Positions 44,905 to 55,015 of a DNA stretch of 64,000 bases are shown here, piece by piece. The notes under the pieces are model-generated. The model saw nothing but the letters and a program-made list of their open reading frames with translations, did not search any database and was not told the origin of the DNA. Every line of letters starts with the position of its first letter. The first letter of the stretch is position 1. The position numbers and the translations under genes were made by a program. Source of the stretch: CAWFGS01 sp963815535 (GTDB taxonomy: Bacteria > Pseudomonadota > Alphaproteobacteria > Sphingomonadales > Sphingomonadaceae); the NCBI GenBank assembly GCA_963815535.1, contig CAWFGS010000001.1, positions 744,001 to 808,000 of the forward strand, written 5' to 3'.

Positions 44905-47595
44905 CTATCCGGTTTTTCGCAGCAACGGCTTCTGCTGTTCGCCATAGGGGGCTTCGGGGATGAAGCCGCCGTCGGGCTGGCGTTTCAGTTCGGTCGCGAA
45001 TTCCAGGCCGATACGGTCCCGTTCGCACCAGCGGGTGGTGGCGGTGACCAGCAGGGTTTCGGTGATGGCGATGTTGAACTGCGTGCCGACGGGAACTTTC
45101 GCCAGCCCTTCCAGCAAGGCGCCGGTTTCCGAGATGTTGCGGATGGTCGCGTTGTAATACGCCCCGCCATGTTCCAACACCACCTGACGCAGCATGGTCT
45201 GGCGCGGCGCGCGGGCGGAACGCGGGCCGGACGCTTTCAACGCCAACCCATTGGCCAGCCTGTCGCGGGCCTTTTCGGGCGGCAACGCCTTTTCGTAGAT
45301 ATAGCCCTGCACATGGCTGCATCCCAGCACACGGACCAGTTGCAATTCGTCCAGCGTTTCCACCCCTTCCGCCGTGGTGTCCATGTCCAGCGCCTGAGCC
45401 AGCCCGGTGATGGATTCGATCAACGCGCCGTTGCGGCTGCCCTTCTGCGTCGCGCCGCGCACGAAGCTCTGGTCGATCTTGATCTTGTCGAACGGCGCTT
45501 TCTTCAGGTAGCCGAGCGAGGAATAGCCGGTTCCAAAATCGTCCAGCGCCAACCGCACGCCGATCTTCTTCAATGCGGCGAACATGGCGTCGGTGTTGGC
45601 GCCGTCTGCCAGAAACACGCTTTCGGTCAGTTCCAGTTCCAATCGCGCCGGATCGATTTGCGCGTGGGCGAGCGCGCTGGTGACGATGGCGGGGAATTGC
45701 TTGCTGGCGAATTGCAATGGGGAGACATTGACGGCGCAACGCACCGGGCGCGACCAGGATGCCATATCCTGGCACGCAGTGCGTAGCGCCCATTCGCCGA
45801 TCTGAATGATCAGTCCGCTATCCTCCGCAATCGGGATGAACTTGGCAGGCGACAGCCAGCCGCGCGTGGGATGGTTCCAGCGCAGCAGCGCTTCGAACCC
45901 GGATATCCGTTCGGTCGCGGTGCTGACGACCGGTTGATAATGCAGCTCCAGCCCGCCATTCGCGATCGCTTCGCGCAGATCCTGTTCCAGCGACACGCGT
46001 TCCTCCGCGGCGGAATGCAGGTCCGAGGAATAGAAATGGTAACGCCCGCGCCCGCCATCCTTCGCGGCATAAAGCGCGAGATCGGCGTTGCGGATGATAT
46101 CCTCGCTGCTGTCGCCATCCTTGGGCGAGATCGCGATGCCGATGGATGCGCCGATGACGACGCTATGCCCGTCGATGGAATAAGGCTGCGTCAGCGAATG
46201 GATGATAATGCCGCCCAATTCGCCAAGTTTGCGCGTGGAGATACGGCCCGGCAGGACGATCTGAAACTCGTCCCCGCCCAATCGGCCGACGCGGCCCAGT
46301 TTGCCCACGGCACGTTCCAATCGCCCGGCAACCTGCGTCAACAGGACGTCGCCGACCGGATGACCCAGCGTATCGTTGACCTGTTTGAACCGGTCGAGGT
46401 CGAGCAGGAAGACGTTGCATTCCCGGTCACGTTCCAGCGGGGCGGCCAGTATCTTGTCCAATGTCTGCGCCATTTCGAACCGGTTGGCGAGGCCGGTCAG
46501 ACTGTCGTAGGATGCAAGGCGCGAGGCGTCCGCCTGACTGCGGCGTTTTTCCGTCAGATCGCTGCCCGATCCGCGAAACCCGCAGAAATTATCGAAACTG
46601 TCATAGATCGGACGGCCCGTGACCGACCACCAGCGTTCCTCCGTCCGGGTGGCGGCGCGCACGGCCAGTTCCTGAAAATTGGATCGTGCGGACAGGTGGA
46701 AACTGACGGTGCGGTCGCCTTCGCGGCTGTCCGCGCCGGTTTCGAACATGGTTACCAGCGGCTGCCCCAGCAATTGTTCGGGCGTTGCGCCCAGTACGTT
46801 CGCAATATGGGGCGATATGTAATTGAGTTGCCCACGCCGGTCGGTTTCCCAGAACCAGCCTTGCCCGGCGTTTTCATATTCGCTGAGAATATCCTGCGCC
46901 CGCCGACTGACGCGGACTTTCATTTCGCGGCGGCGTGCGCGTTTGTAATCGATCTTTCGCTGCATCCGATACACCACGAATAGCACGGCGAACGAAACGC
47001 CGAAAGTGATCGCCCCCGAAATCGTCGGGCGCAACACCATCATCGGCGTCCACAAGGCGAGTTGCGCGGAAAGCGTTGCGCCGATCCTGCCGCTCATGAC
47101 AGTTGCCAGAACCGCGCCCATACACAGCATGGCGCCCAATGCGTAGAACGGATTGAGCGCATAATCGTACAGCCATACGGCGAAGCCTGCGCCCAACGCC
47201 GCGCTCGACCCCAAGACGGTTGCCACCGCATAAGCAATGGCCGTGCGGGCCGGACGGGAGGCATCGCGTTCCCATCGTCCCATTCTGATGCCGGCGCCCG
47301 ACAATATCAGCGCCAAGGCGAAAAAGGCGGCGGCAGGCCAGGGGGGCACAGTCAGTTCGAGCACGCTTACGACGACTATCCCGACCGCCGCGGTCAACCA
47401 AGCCAGCCGCCATGTGCGCGGAAGCATGTAAACGGTGCGCGGTTCGGCGTCGTCTTCCGCCGCATGGGCACGGTTCGCACCGCGTCGTCCGGATCGTGCT
47501 GGACTGCGTGCGCTCAAGGCATCGCTACGCCGCAAGGCCGACTTTCCACCGCCAGGCGCGGTTTCGTCCTTCGGTGAAGCGGCAGCGTCGTTCAT
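44905..47595 (-). CDS. Membrane-bound PAS-GGDEF-EAL-PilZ c-di-GMP protein
   Basis: 896-residue protein, intact frame. An N-terminal membrane sensor of about six helices (residues 60-215) is followed by a PAS domain (about 240-370), a GGDEF domain with an intact RLGGDEFQ active site, an EAL domain (GFEALLRWNHP, LDDFGTGYSSLGYL, IKIDQSFVR, AEGVET) and a C-terminal PilZ-like domain (RNISETGALLEG). Both synthase and phosphodiesterase residues are kept, so it could switch direction. The start at 47595 (MNDAAASP) is preferred over the longer frame from 47787. Confidence 0.9.
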   Translation of the reverse strand: MNDAAASPKDETAPGGGKSALRRSDALSARSPARSGRRGANRAHAAEDDAEPRTVYMLPRTWRLAWLTAAVGIVVVSVLELTVPPWPAAAFFALALILSGAGIRMGRWERDASRPARTAIAYAVATVLGSSAALGAGFAVWLYDYALNPFYALGAMLCMGAVLATVMSGRIGATLSAQLALWTPMMVLRPTISGAITFGVSFAVLFVVYRMQRKIDYKRARRREMKVRVSRRAQDILSEYENAGQGWFWETDRRGQLNYISPHIANVLGATPEQLLGQPLVTMFETGADSREGDRTVSFHLSARSNFQELAVRAATRTEERWWSVTGRPIYDSFDNFCGFRGSGSDLTEKRRSQADASRLASYDSLTGLANRFEMAQTLDKILAAPLERDRECNVFLLDLDRFKQVNDTLGHPVGDVLLTQVAGRLERAVGKLGRVGRLGGDEFQIVLPGRISTRKLGELGGIIIHSLTQPYSIDGHSVVIGASIGIAISPKDGDSSEDIIRNADLALYAAKDGGRGRYHFYSSDLHSAAEERVSLEQDLREAIANGGLELHYQPVVSTATERISGFEALLRWNHPTRGWLSPAKFIPIAEDSGLIIQIGEWALRTACQDMASWSRPVRCAVNVSPLQFASKQFPAIVTSALAHAQIDPARLELELTESVFLADGANTDAMFAALKKIGVRLALDDFGTGYSSLGYLKKAPFDKIKIDQSFVRGATQKGSRNGALIESITGLAQALDMDTTAEGVETLDELQLVRVLGCSHVQGYIYEKALPPEKARDRLANGLALKASGPRSARAPRQTMLRQVVLEHGGAYYNATIRNISETGALLEGLAKVPVGTQFNIAITETLLVTATTRWCERDRIGLEFATELKRQPDGGFIPEAPYGEQQKPLLRKTG

Positions 47596-47757
47596 CGAAC
47601 CGCCATGCCGTGCAGCGTTGAAAAAACCGTTAACCGTTCGCGCCCGACGTACCGCCCGGTCCGCGCTGAAACCGGGCGGATGCCCTTCCCTTGCCATCCG
47701 CGTCAGCGCATTGCATGGTCGGCCCATAACAAAGGTATAGATGGGGAGAATGCGCCA

Positions 47758-49450
47758 ATGAGCAATCTGGAGAACGAAGCGGCCCAATCGACCAACGCAC
47801 TGGGCCCCCTGGTCGGGCTGGCGCGCGAAGATTTAATGGGGGCGGTTGCCATGTTGCTGCGTGAAACGGCGTCGGACCCTGCCCGATCGCTGCGCCATGC
47901 CCAAGGCATGGGCGCGGACATGGTCAAGATCATGACCGGGCAATCCGATCTCGCCCCCGATGCCAAGGACAAACGGTTCATGGACCCGGCCTGGCAGCAC
48001 AATCCGTTTCTGAAGGCGGGCGCGCAATATTACCTTGCCGTGCAGAAGGGGATGCAAGGGTGGATCGCCGATCTGGAACTGGACGAGCTGGAGCGGGACC
48101 GGGCCAATTTCATCACCAACATCATCATCGACGGCATGGCCCCGACCAACACGCTGATGGGCAACCCCGCCGCGCAGAAACGCGCCATCGACAGCGGCGG
48201 CATGTCTTTGATCAAGGGGTTGAAGAACGCTTACGACGACATCGTCAACAACAAGGGGATGGTGAGCCAGGTCGACAAGAAACCGTTCACGCTGGGCGAA
48301 AACATCGCCACATCGAAGGGTTCCGTCGTCCTACGCACGGAAATGATGGAACTGGTCCATTACGCGCCCGTCACCGACGAAGTGTACGAGATACCCGCAG
48401 CTGACGATCCCGCCGCAGATCAACAAGATGTACATCAACGATCTCAGCCCCGACAAATCGGTCGTCAAATGGCAGCTCGACAACGGTATCCAGCCATTCG
48501 TCATATCCTGGCGCAACCCGACGAAGGAACAGGGCCATTGGGACATGGCCGCCTATATCGCGTCCTGCCGGGAAGCGATGGAAGCAGTATCGGCCATTAC
48601 CGGATCGAAGAAGGTCAACGTATCCGCCGGCTGTTCGGGCGGGCAGACGGCGGCCATGCTGGCAAGCAAGCTGGCGGCGGACGGCGATGCGACCTGATCG
48701 GCGCGCTGACCCTGATGGTGTGCGTGCTGCACCCCAAGCAGAACGATATCGAGGCAGGATCGCTGATCAGCGAAAACGGGCTGAAACTGGCGAAGCGGCG
48801 CGCCGCCAAACAGGGGGTCATCACCGGCGATTCGCTCTGTCGCGCGGGTTCGCCTGGCTGCGGCCCAACGATCTGATCTGGAATTACGTCATCAACAATT
48901 ACCTGATGGGCGAAGACCCGCCGGCGTTCGACGTGCTGTTCTGGAACGCGGATGCCACCAATCTGTCCGCCAGCCTGATGGGCGATTTCCTGACCCTGTT
49001 CGAAACGCTGGCCTTCACGAAACAGGGCGAGGTCGAAATGGTCGATCACAAGATCGATCTGTCGAAGGTGACGTCGCGACCTGTTCATTCTGGGCGGCGT
49101 CACCGATCACATCACACCGTGGCGCGCATGTTATCGGTCGACCCAATTGTTCGGATCGAAATCCGTCGAATTCGTGCTCAGCCAATCGGGCCATATGCAG
49201 GCGATCCTGAACCCGCCGGGCAATCCCAAGGCGAAGTATTTCCAATCGAAGAAAACGGGCAAGACCGCCTGCCGACGTCGACAAATGGCTGGACGGAACG
49301 GAAGAAGTGGCCGGCAGTTGGTGGCCCTATTGGATGGAATGGCTGCAGGGCCGTTCCGGCAAACAGACGCCGCGCCCAAAAAACTCGGCAACAAAGATTA
49401 TCCTGCGCTATGAGCCTGCACCGGGCCTATATGTGCACGAAGAAGCGTAA
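47758..49450 (+). CDS. phaC: Class I polyhydroxyalkanoate synthase (frameshifted)
   Basis: Polymerises 3-hydroxyacyl-CoA into storage polyester. Family features are seen in order: NPFLKAGAQYYL, VYEIP, INKMYINDLSPDKS, the nucleophile Cys in SAGCSGGQT, LFWNADATNL with the catalytic Asp region, FILGGVTDHITPW and the His in SQSGHMQ. At least five indels (about 48410, 48695, 48840, 49080, 49275 and 49400) break it. The C-terminus RYEPAPGLYVHEEA is recovered in another frame, ending at a TAA at 49450. The repaired length is about 560 aa. Confidence 0.92.
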
Positions 49451-49522
49451 GCGTTCGTTCCGGAAACGATGCCCGAATCCGTTGTAAGGAAGCGAATGAT
49501 CGAACCTGCGACATGAGCCGAC

Positions 49523-50357
49523 ATGACGGCGGATATCTCCATGGAGCAGGTCAACGGGCGCACCCTGCGCGTTGCGCGCTGGCGGCTGGACAAGCCATCC
49601 GATCATCCGCCGATCCTGTTCTTCAACGGCATCGGCGCCAATATCGAGGCGGTGGCCCCACTGGCCGAAGCGTTCGACGATCGCGGGTTCATCATGTTCG
49701 ATATGCCCGGCACCGGCGGCAGCCCCGACCCGGTCGTCCCCTACAACGCTTTCACCATGTGCTGGACGGCGGCGGCGTTGCTGAAAAGGTTCGGCATCAC
49801 GCAAGTCGATGTGATGGGCGTGAGCTGGGGCGGCGCGATGGCGCAGCATTTCGCGCTGCAGCACCGCAACGTAACCCGGCGGCTGGTGCTGTTGGCGACC
49901 AGTGCGGGCATGCTGATGATCCCCGGCAATCCCAAGGCGTTGAGCAAGATGGCCGACGTGCGCCGCTATGTCGATGCCGATTACATGACGAAGCATTTCG
50001 AAACGCTCTATGGCGGCGCGGTGTCGGATTCCGACGCGAAGAACCATCATGTCGGCCGCATCACGCCGCCTACCATGCGCGGCTATCTGTTTCAGCTGCT
50101 GGCGATGGTCGGCTGGACCAGCGCGCCCGCCCTGCCGTTCCTGAACCGCGAAACGCTGATCATCATGGGCGACGACGATCAGATCGTTCCGCCGATCAAC
50201 GGCAAGTTGCTGGCCAAGCTGATCCCCAATGCGCGCCTGGAGATTATCGAAGGCGGCGGACATCTGTTCATGCTGACCATCCGGAAGTATCGATCGGCGC
50301 GATGCGCGATTTTCTGGATGCCCTGAAGCGAGCAGCGAAGACAAGCTCGCCGCCTGA
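49523..50357 (+). CDS. phaZ: Intracellular PHA depolymerase-like alpha/beta hydrolase (frameshifted at 3' end)
   Basis: Mobilises stored polyester. ILFFNGIGANIEAVAPL, the nucleophile motif MGVSWGGAMAQHFA, MPGTGGSPDP and the C-terminal IIMGDDDQIVPP and EGGGHLFM match the PhaZ type of mcl-PHA depolymerases. Two indels after about 50280 alter the ending. The best end is EASSEDKLAA at TGA 50355-50357, giving about 277 aa. It lies 72 bases after phaC and is probably co-transcribed, the usual PHA cluster arrangement. Confidence 0.87.
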
Positions 50358-50379
50358 TGGGCGCGGGCTGAAACCGGCA

Positions 50380-51497
50380 TCAGGGTTCGATTACGATACC
50401 CACCGCCGGATCGACGTGCCCCCCGGCCATGGTTACGAACGCGGTCTGCGCCGCCGCGATACCGTTGCGGCGATCCACGGCCACCGTGCCATCGACGTCT
50501 TTCAGGAAACGATGCCAGCTTTCGGCGATGGCCTGGCCGAAGCCTGTGCACCGTCCGCTTTCACTGCGGCCACCGCGTGATCGGGCGCGAAGAACAGGAT
50601 CGGTTCGGGGCCGGGCATATCCTTCGCCCCGCCCCCACGCGCATCGATATGGGTCGCGCCGACAAGGCACGAATATTTCAGCTGCGTCGCCCATGCGTTC
50701 GTGGACTGCCGCAAGCAGAACCCGCATTTCCGGCAAAATCGACCGACACGCTCGGCACCTGCGGCAGTCCGCCAATGCATCGTAAGCCAGCACCTCGTCA
50801 TACAGACCGGTCCATCAACGAAATCGACATTGCCCGCGGAGGTCAGCCCGATCCGGCTGAGCATCGGGCGACGGTCGCGCGCGACGCTGGCCAGTCCCAT
50901 CGCCGTTTTCGACGACGCGCTGGTCATTACCATCGCTTCCGCGCCGAACCAGTTTTCGCGCGGAAGAAACTTTCGATCAGGAAGCCGGTTTTGAACAGCG
51001 GCCCGAAAATCATCCGCTCCGCCTCCCGCGCCGGATCATGTTCGGGATCGTTCGGCAAGCCGGGAATACTGATTGTAGATCGGGCTCATCGGGCGGCGGT
51101 GTTCGGCCAAAGTCCATGAAGCCCCGCGCTGACCTTGCCCGGCAAAACGTCCAGATGCGTGCCCATCGGCAGGTAGCCATACACCCGCTCGCCCTCGGCA
51201 AATTCGGCATGGTTCGACGCTTCGACCACGGCATGGCCCCACATCGGCACCACGCCCCACTTGCCTTCGTGCCGCGGCGGCCGGCGGAAAGAAGTTCCAG
51301 TATCCGAACCGATCGCCCGATACGGCGTAGGTCACGTTGTTGGCAGTGACCGCAAAGCTTTCGATCCGCAGACGAACTGCACCATCAGCCAGATTGCCCA
51401 CGTCACTGGCTTTGCAGCCGAGCGGTGGTGATATCGTTGCGGACGACTTCGATATGTGTGTCAGCCTGCTGTCCTGAGCCAGTGTCAGTGTGCGCAC
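50380..51497 (-). CDS. DUF2855 family protein (frameshifted)
   Basis: Protein of unknown function. Family marks are FAVTANNVTYAVSGDRFGYWNFFP, PIYNQYSRLA, SSKTAMGLA and the ending GHVDPAVGIVIE. The N-terminus (RTLTLAQDSRLTHI) starts at a GTG (51497). Several indels divide it into at least four pieces; the span gives about 372 aa, normal for DUF2855. The fold is MDR-like by my recollection of the family, without proven activity. It is convergent with phaZ (22 bases) and follows dnaN (4 bases). Confidence 0.82.
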
Positions 51498-51501
51498 CGC
51501 C

Positions 51502-52628
51502 CTAAACCCGCATCGGCATCAGTACATAGAGCGCCGGGTTGTTGTCGTCCTGGCGGATCATCGTCGGCGCGCCGGCATCGGCCAGATGCAGTTCGACGGT
51601 GTCGCTGTCGATCTGGCTGAGAATGTCTTTCAGGTAATTGGCGTTGAAACCGATTTCGAACCCGTCGGACCCGTAATCCGCCGCCAGTTCTTCCGCCGCC
51701 GTGCCGTTGTCGGGGCTGGTGACGGACAGCGTGACCTTGTCCTTCTCCAGACTCATTTTGACGGCGCGCGTCTTCTCCGTCGCGATGGTCGCCACGCGGT
51801 CGACGGCTTCGTAGAAACTGCGCGGATCGATCGTCAGCAGCTTGTCGTTGCCGGTCGGAATGACACGGCTGTAATCGGGGAACGTACCGTCGATCAGCTT
51901 GCTGGTCAGCACCACGCCGCCCTCGCCGCCCATCGTGAAGCGGATCTTGCTGGCGGAAAGGTCGATCTGGACATTGGTGTCGAGCGATTCTTCGAGCAGC
52001 TTGCGCAGTTCGCGCCACCGCTTTGCGCGGCACGATGACGTCGGGCATGCCGTCCGCACCATCGGGGCGCTTCAGGGTGAAGCGCGCCAGCCGGTGACCA
52101 TCGGTGGCCGCGGCCTTCAGAACCGGCTCCTCATCGTCCGACACGTGCAGGAAAATACCGTTGAGGTAATAGCGCGTTTCTTCGGTCGAAATCGCGAAGC
52201 GCGTGCGGTCGATCATCTCGGCCAGCGTTTTGGCAGGCAGTTCGAAACTGGTCGGCAAGTCGCCTTCGACGATGGTCGGGAAAATCGTCACGCGGCAGGG
52301 TCGGCAAGCTGAACCGGCTGCGTCCGGCCTTCACCGTCATGCGGTTGTCGGCAGCGTCCAGGCTGACCTGGCTGCCATCGGGCAGTTTGCGTGCGATATC
52401 GAACAGCAGATGCGCCGACACGGTGATCGCGCCGGGCGTATCGACGCTGGCGGCGGCCATGTTTTCGACGACTTGCAGATCGAGGTCGGTCGCCATGACC
52501 CGCAGCGATCCCTCGCTCGCTTCGATCAGGACGTTCGACAGGATGGGGATGGTGTTGCGCCGTTCCACCACCGATTGCACATGGGACAGGCAGCGCAGCA
52601 GCGTGGCGCGTTCGATTGTGGCCTTCAT
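51502..52628 (-). CDS. dnaN: DNA polymerase III beta sliding clamp (frameshifted)
   Basis: Ring-shaped processivity clamp. It starts MKATIERATLLRCLSHVQSVVERRNTIPILSN-type sequence and continues with AHLLFDIARKLPDG, YYLNGIFLHV, ATDGHRLARFTLKRP, FPDYSRVIP, FNANYLKDIL and ALYVLMPMRV, typical of the three-domain clamp. Indels near 52290 and 52030 split it. The repaired length is about 373 aa. dnaA is not in the window, as often in alphaproteobacteria where the two genes are unlinked. Confidence 0.95.
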
Positions 52629-52813
52629 CGGTCCGTCTCGATCCCCGTTCGCTGGCGGCGGGCTGGAATCGCCCGCGTCTCATCGTCAAAATTGGCCTAT
52701 AGCCTTAACGCGCGGAGGGTTTGCAGCAAGTTCGCGAACACGCGCACCGCCATTCACTTGGGGATAAAACGGCGCAAAACCGGGTGTTCCCGGTGTGTTC
52801 CCGACCTGTTGGT

Positions 52814-53572
52814 TTAGCCGAGCATCGCCATGCCGCCATTCACATGCAGGGTCTGGCCGGTCACATATTTCGCCTCGTCCGATGCAAGGTAAGCCACCGC
52901 CGCGCCGATATCCTCGCCTTCGCCCATGCGCCCCATCGGGATGCGGGCGTTGAGCGCATCCTTCTGCGCGTCGGGCAGTTCGTCCGTCATGGCGGTGCGG
53001 ATGAAGCCGGGTGCGACGCAGTTGACCGTCACGCCGCGGCTGGCGAGTTCTGCGCCAGACTTTTCGACATGCCGACCATGCCGGCCTTCGCCGCGGCGTA
53101 GTTCATCTGGCCCGGATTGCCGGTCTGGCCGACGACGCTGGTGATGGAGACGATGCGCCCCGTCCGCGCCTTCATCATCGGCCGCGCGGCAGCGCGCATC
53201 AGGCGGAACGCGGCCTTCAGGTTGACCTGCATCACTTGGTCCCATTCCTCGTCCTTCATCCGCATGGCGAGATTGTCGCGGGTGATCCCGGCGTTGTTGA
53301 CCAGGATGTCGAGCCGGCCCAGAGTGTCGATCGTGGCGGGAACCAGATGTTCCACTTCGTCGGGATCGGACAGATTGCAGGTAATCTCGACATGGTCCCC
53401 GCTGCATGACGGCACGTCGTCTCAACTGTTCGCGAAAGGCCCGCAGTTTTCTGCCGTTCGATCCCGACAGCGCCAGTCGCGCACCCTGTTTGGCCAGTGC
53501 GATCGCAATCGCCGATCCGATCCCGCCGCTGGCACCGGTGACGAGGGCGGTCTTTCCTTCGAGTGAGAACAT
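52814..53572 (-). CDS. fabG: 3-oxoacyl-ACP reductase (frameshifted)
   Basis: Reduces 3-oxoacyl-ACP in fatty-acid elongation. MFSLEGKTALVTGASGGIG, DILVNNAGITRDNLAMRMKD, NYAAAKAGMVGMSKSLA (catalytic Tyr/Lys), GVTVNCVAPGFI and TGQTLHVNGGMAML are FabG-specific. Indels near 53405 and 53040 break it. The repaired length is about 250 aa. Its ATG overlaps the stop of the GxxExxY gene, which separates it from fabD. Confidence 0.93.
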   Translation of the reverse strand: MFSLEGKTALVTGASGGIGSAIAIALAKQGARLALSGSNGRKLRAFREQLRRRAVMQRGPCRDYLQSVRSRRSGTSGSRHDRHSGPARHPGQQRRDHPRQSRHADEGRGMGPSDAGQPEGRVPPDARCRAADDEGADGAHRLHHQRRRPDRQSGPDELRRGEGRHGRHVEKSGAELASRGVTVNCVAPGFIRTAMTDELPDAQKDALNARIPMGRMGEGEDIGAAVAYLASDEAKYVTGQTLHVNGGMAMLG

Positions 53573-54010
53573 TAGGTGGCTCCTTTGATTTGATTCACGC
53601 GGAGACGCGGAAGCGCGGAGGTATGTTGCGCTGGGATATAATCGTTGACGATCCGTTTGATCCCTTCTTTCATGGTCGCACCAGCGAAGTTCAGCAGCAA
53701 TCCGACGGGTCGGCGGTAAGGCGAAGATAGGTCAAATCTGCTTCGCATGTGCTTTATTGAGGTTTTCGACTGACTTGAGTTCCAGAATAAGACGGTTATC
53801 GACGAGCAGGTCGATCTTGAACGCCGCTGGATGGACCACACCTCTGAACTCGACATCGATCGGCTTTTGCCGATCAACAATCAGGCCGCGACGTTGTAAC
53901 TCACCGGCAAGTACGGTTTCATAAACCGTTTCGAGCAGTCCAGGGCCAAGCTCGCGATGAATACCGATGCAGGCATCTATGACTTCGCCGCTGAGCGCGT
54001 CGATTTCCAT
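53572..54010 (-). CDS. GxxExxY family protein (frameshifted)
   Basis: Small protein of the TIGR04256-like GxxExxY family, function unknown; I suspect nucleic-acid binding or a nuclease-like fold. The signature GPGLLETVYE is at about residues 22-31, followed by DVEFRGVVHPAAFKIDLLVD, LILELKSVENL and GLLLNFAGATMKEGIKRIVN. An indel near 53738 splits it. In one frame it ends RFRVSA within the repeat arm at 53594-53621; in another it reads through to 53572. It lies between fabD and fabG, bracketed by inverted octamer-periodic repeats, and looks inserted. Confidence 0.85.
53594..53621. repeat. Octamer-periodic repeat arm at the GxxExxY 3' end
   Basis: CACGCGGA, GACGCGGA and AGCGCGGA follow in register (8-bp period), preceded by TT. 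This is the inverse of the arm at 54019-54045, and it encodes the C-terminus of the GxxExxY protein. Confidence 0.8.
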
Positions 54011-54018
54011 CCCCTCTT

Positions 54019-54045
54019 CTCCGCGCCCCTGCGCCTCCGCGTGAA
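54019..54045. repeat. Octamer-periodic repeat arm upstream of the GxxExxY start
   Basis: On the minus strand: TT then CACGCGGA, GGCGCAGG and GGCGCGGA in register. The first 11 bases (TTCACGCGGAG) match the opposite arm exactly. It fills the space between the fabD stop (54047) and the GxxExxY ATG (54010). Confidence 0.8.
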
Positions 54046-54046
54046 G

Positions 54047-54982
54047 TCACAATTCTTTTGCCAAGGCTTCGATGTCGTCCATCGTTGCACGCTGACCACT
54101 GCGGCGTCGCGGTCGATGCGGGCGATCATCGGGCCGAGCACCTTGCCGCCGAGTTCGACGAATTTCTCCACCCCGGCTGCGCGCATGGCGAGTACGCTTT
54201 CGCGCCAGCGGACGCGGCCCGTTACCTGTTCGACCAGCAACCGCGTGACGTCAGCGGGGTCGGTCGTCCGCGCGCCGTGACATTGGCATAGAGCGGCAGG
54301 TGAACGCCCGGGCGGCGTGCGTTCGAACGCGGCCGCCATCGCATCGGCGGCGGGTTGCATCAGCGGACAGTGGAACGGGGCGGAAACGGGCAGCGGAATG
54401 CCGCGCTTTATGCCGTGATCCTTCACCAGCCGACCGCGCGGTCGATTGCGCCGTGGTGGCCGGAAATCACGACTTGCGTCGGATCGTTATCGTTGGCGAT
54501 CGCGCAGACTTCGCCCTCAGCCGCAGCGTCGGCCAGGGCCTGCGCGCTTGTCGACATCAGCGCCCAGCAGCGCCGCCATCGCGCCGACGCCCACCGGAAC
54601 CGCCGCCTGCATCGCCTGCCCGCGCAGCTTCAGCAATCGCGCAGTGTCGGCCAGCGAGAACGCCCCGCCTGCGCATAAGGCGGTGTATTCGCCCAAGCGA
54701 ATGGCCCGCCACGCAATGCGCCTTGTCCGCGAACGAGACCCCGCCTTCCTTTTCCAGCACCCGCAGAACCGCGATGGCATTCGCCATGATCGCAGGTTGG
54801 GCGTTTTCGGTCAGCGTCAGCGCATCGTGCGGCCCGTCCGCCATGATCGCGAACAGTTTCTGGCCCAGCGCATCGTCGACTTCTTCGAATACTTCGCGCG
54901 CGGCGGGGCTGGCGGCGGCGAGATCGACGCCCATGCCCACTTTCTGACTGCCCTGCCCGGGAAAAACGAATGCGCGCGTCAT
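54047..54982 (-). CDS. fabD: Malonyl-CoA:ACP transacylase (frameshifted)
   Basis: Loads malonate onto ACP. MTRAFVFPGQGSQKVGMG, LTENAQPAIM, the nucleophile Ser in AGHSLG followed by EYTALCAGGAFSLADTARLL, PLPVSAPFHCPLM with the catalytic His, and LVEQVTGRVRW are all there. Indels near 54715, 54550, 54435, 54290 and 54085 scatter it. The true end MDDIEALAKEL reaches TGA at 54047. The repaired length is about 311 aa. Confidence 0.93.
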
Positions 54983-55015
54983 GATGCAATACCCTTCGAA
55001 AGCCGAACGCGGCGG

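Noticed and set aside
51502..52813. Replication origin next to dnaN
   Set aside because: No dnaA gene and no DnaA-box cluster is visible; dnaN is often unlinked from the origin in alphaproteobacteria.
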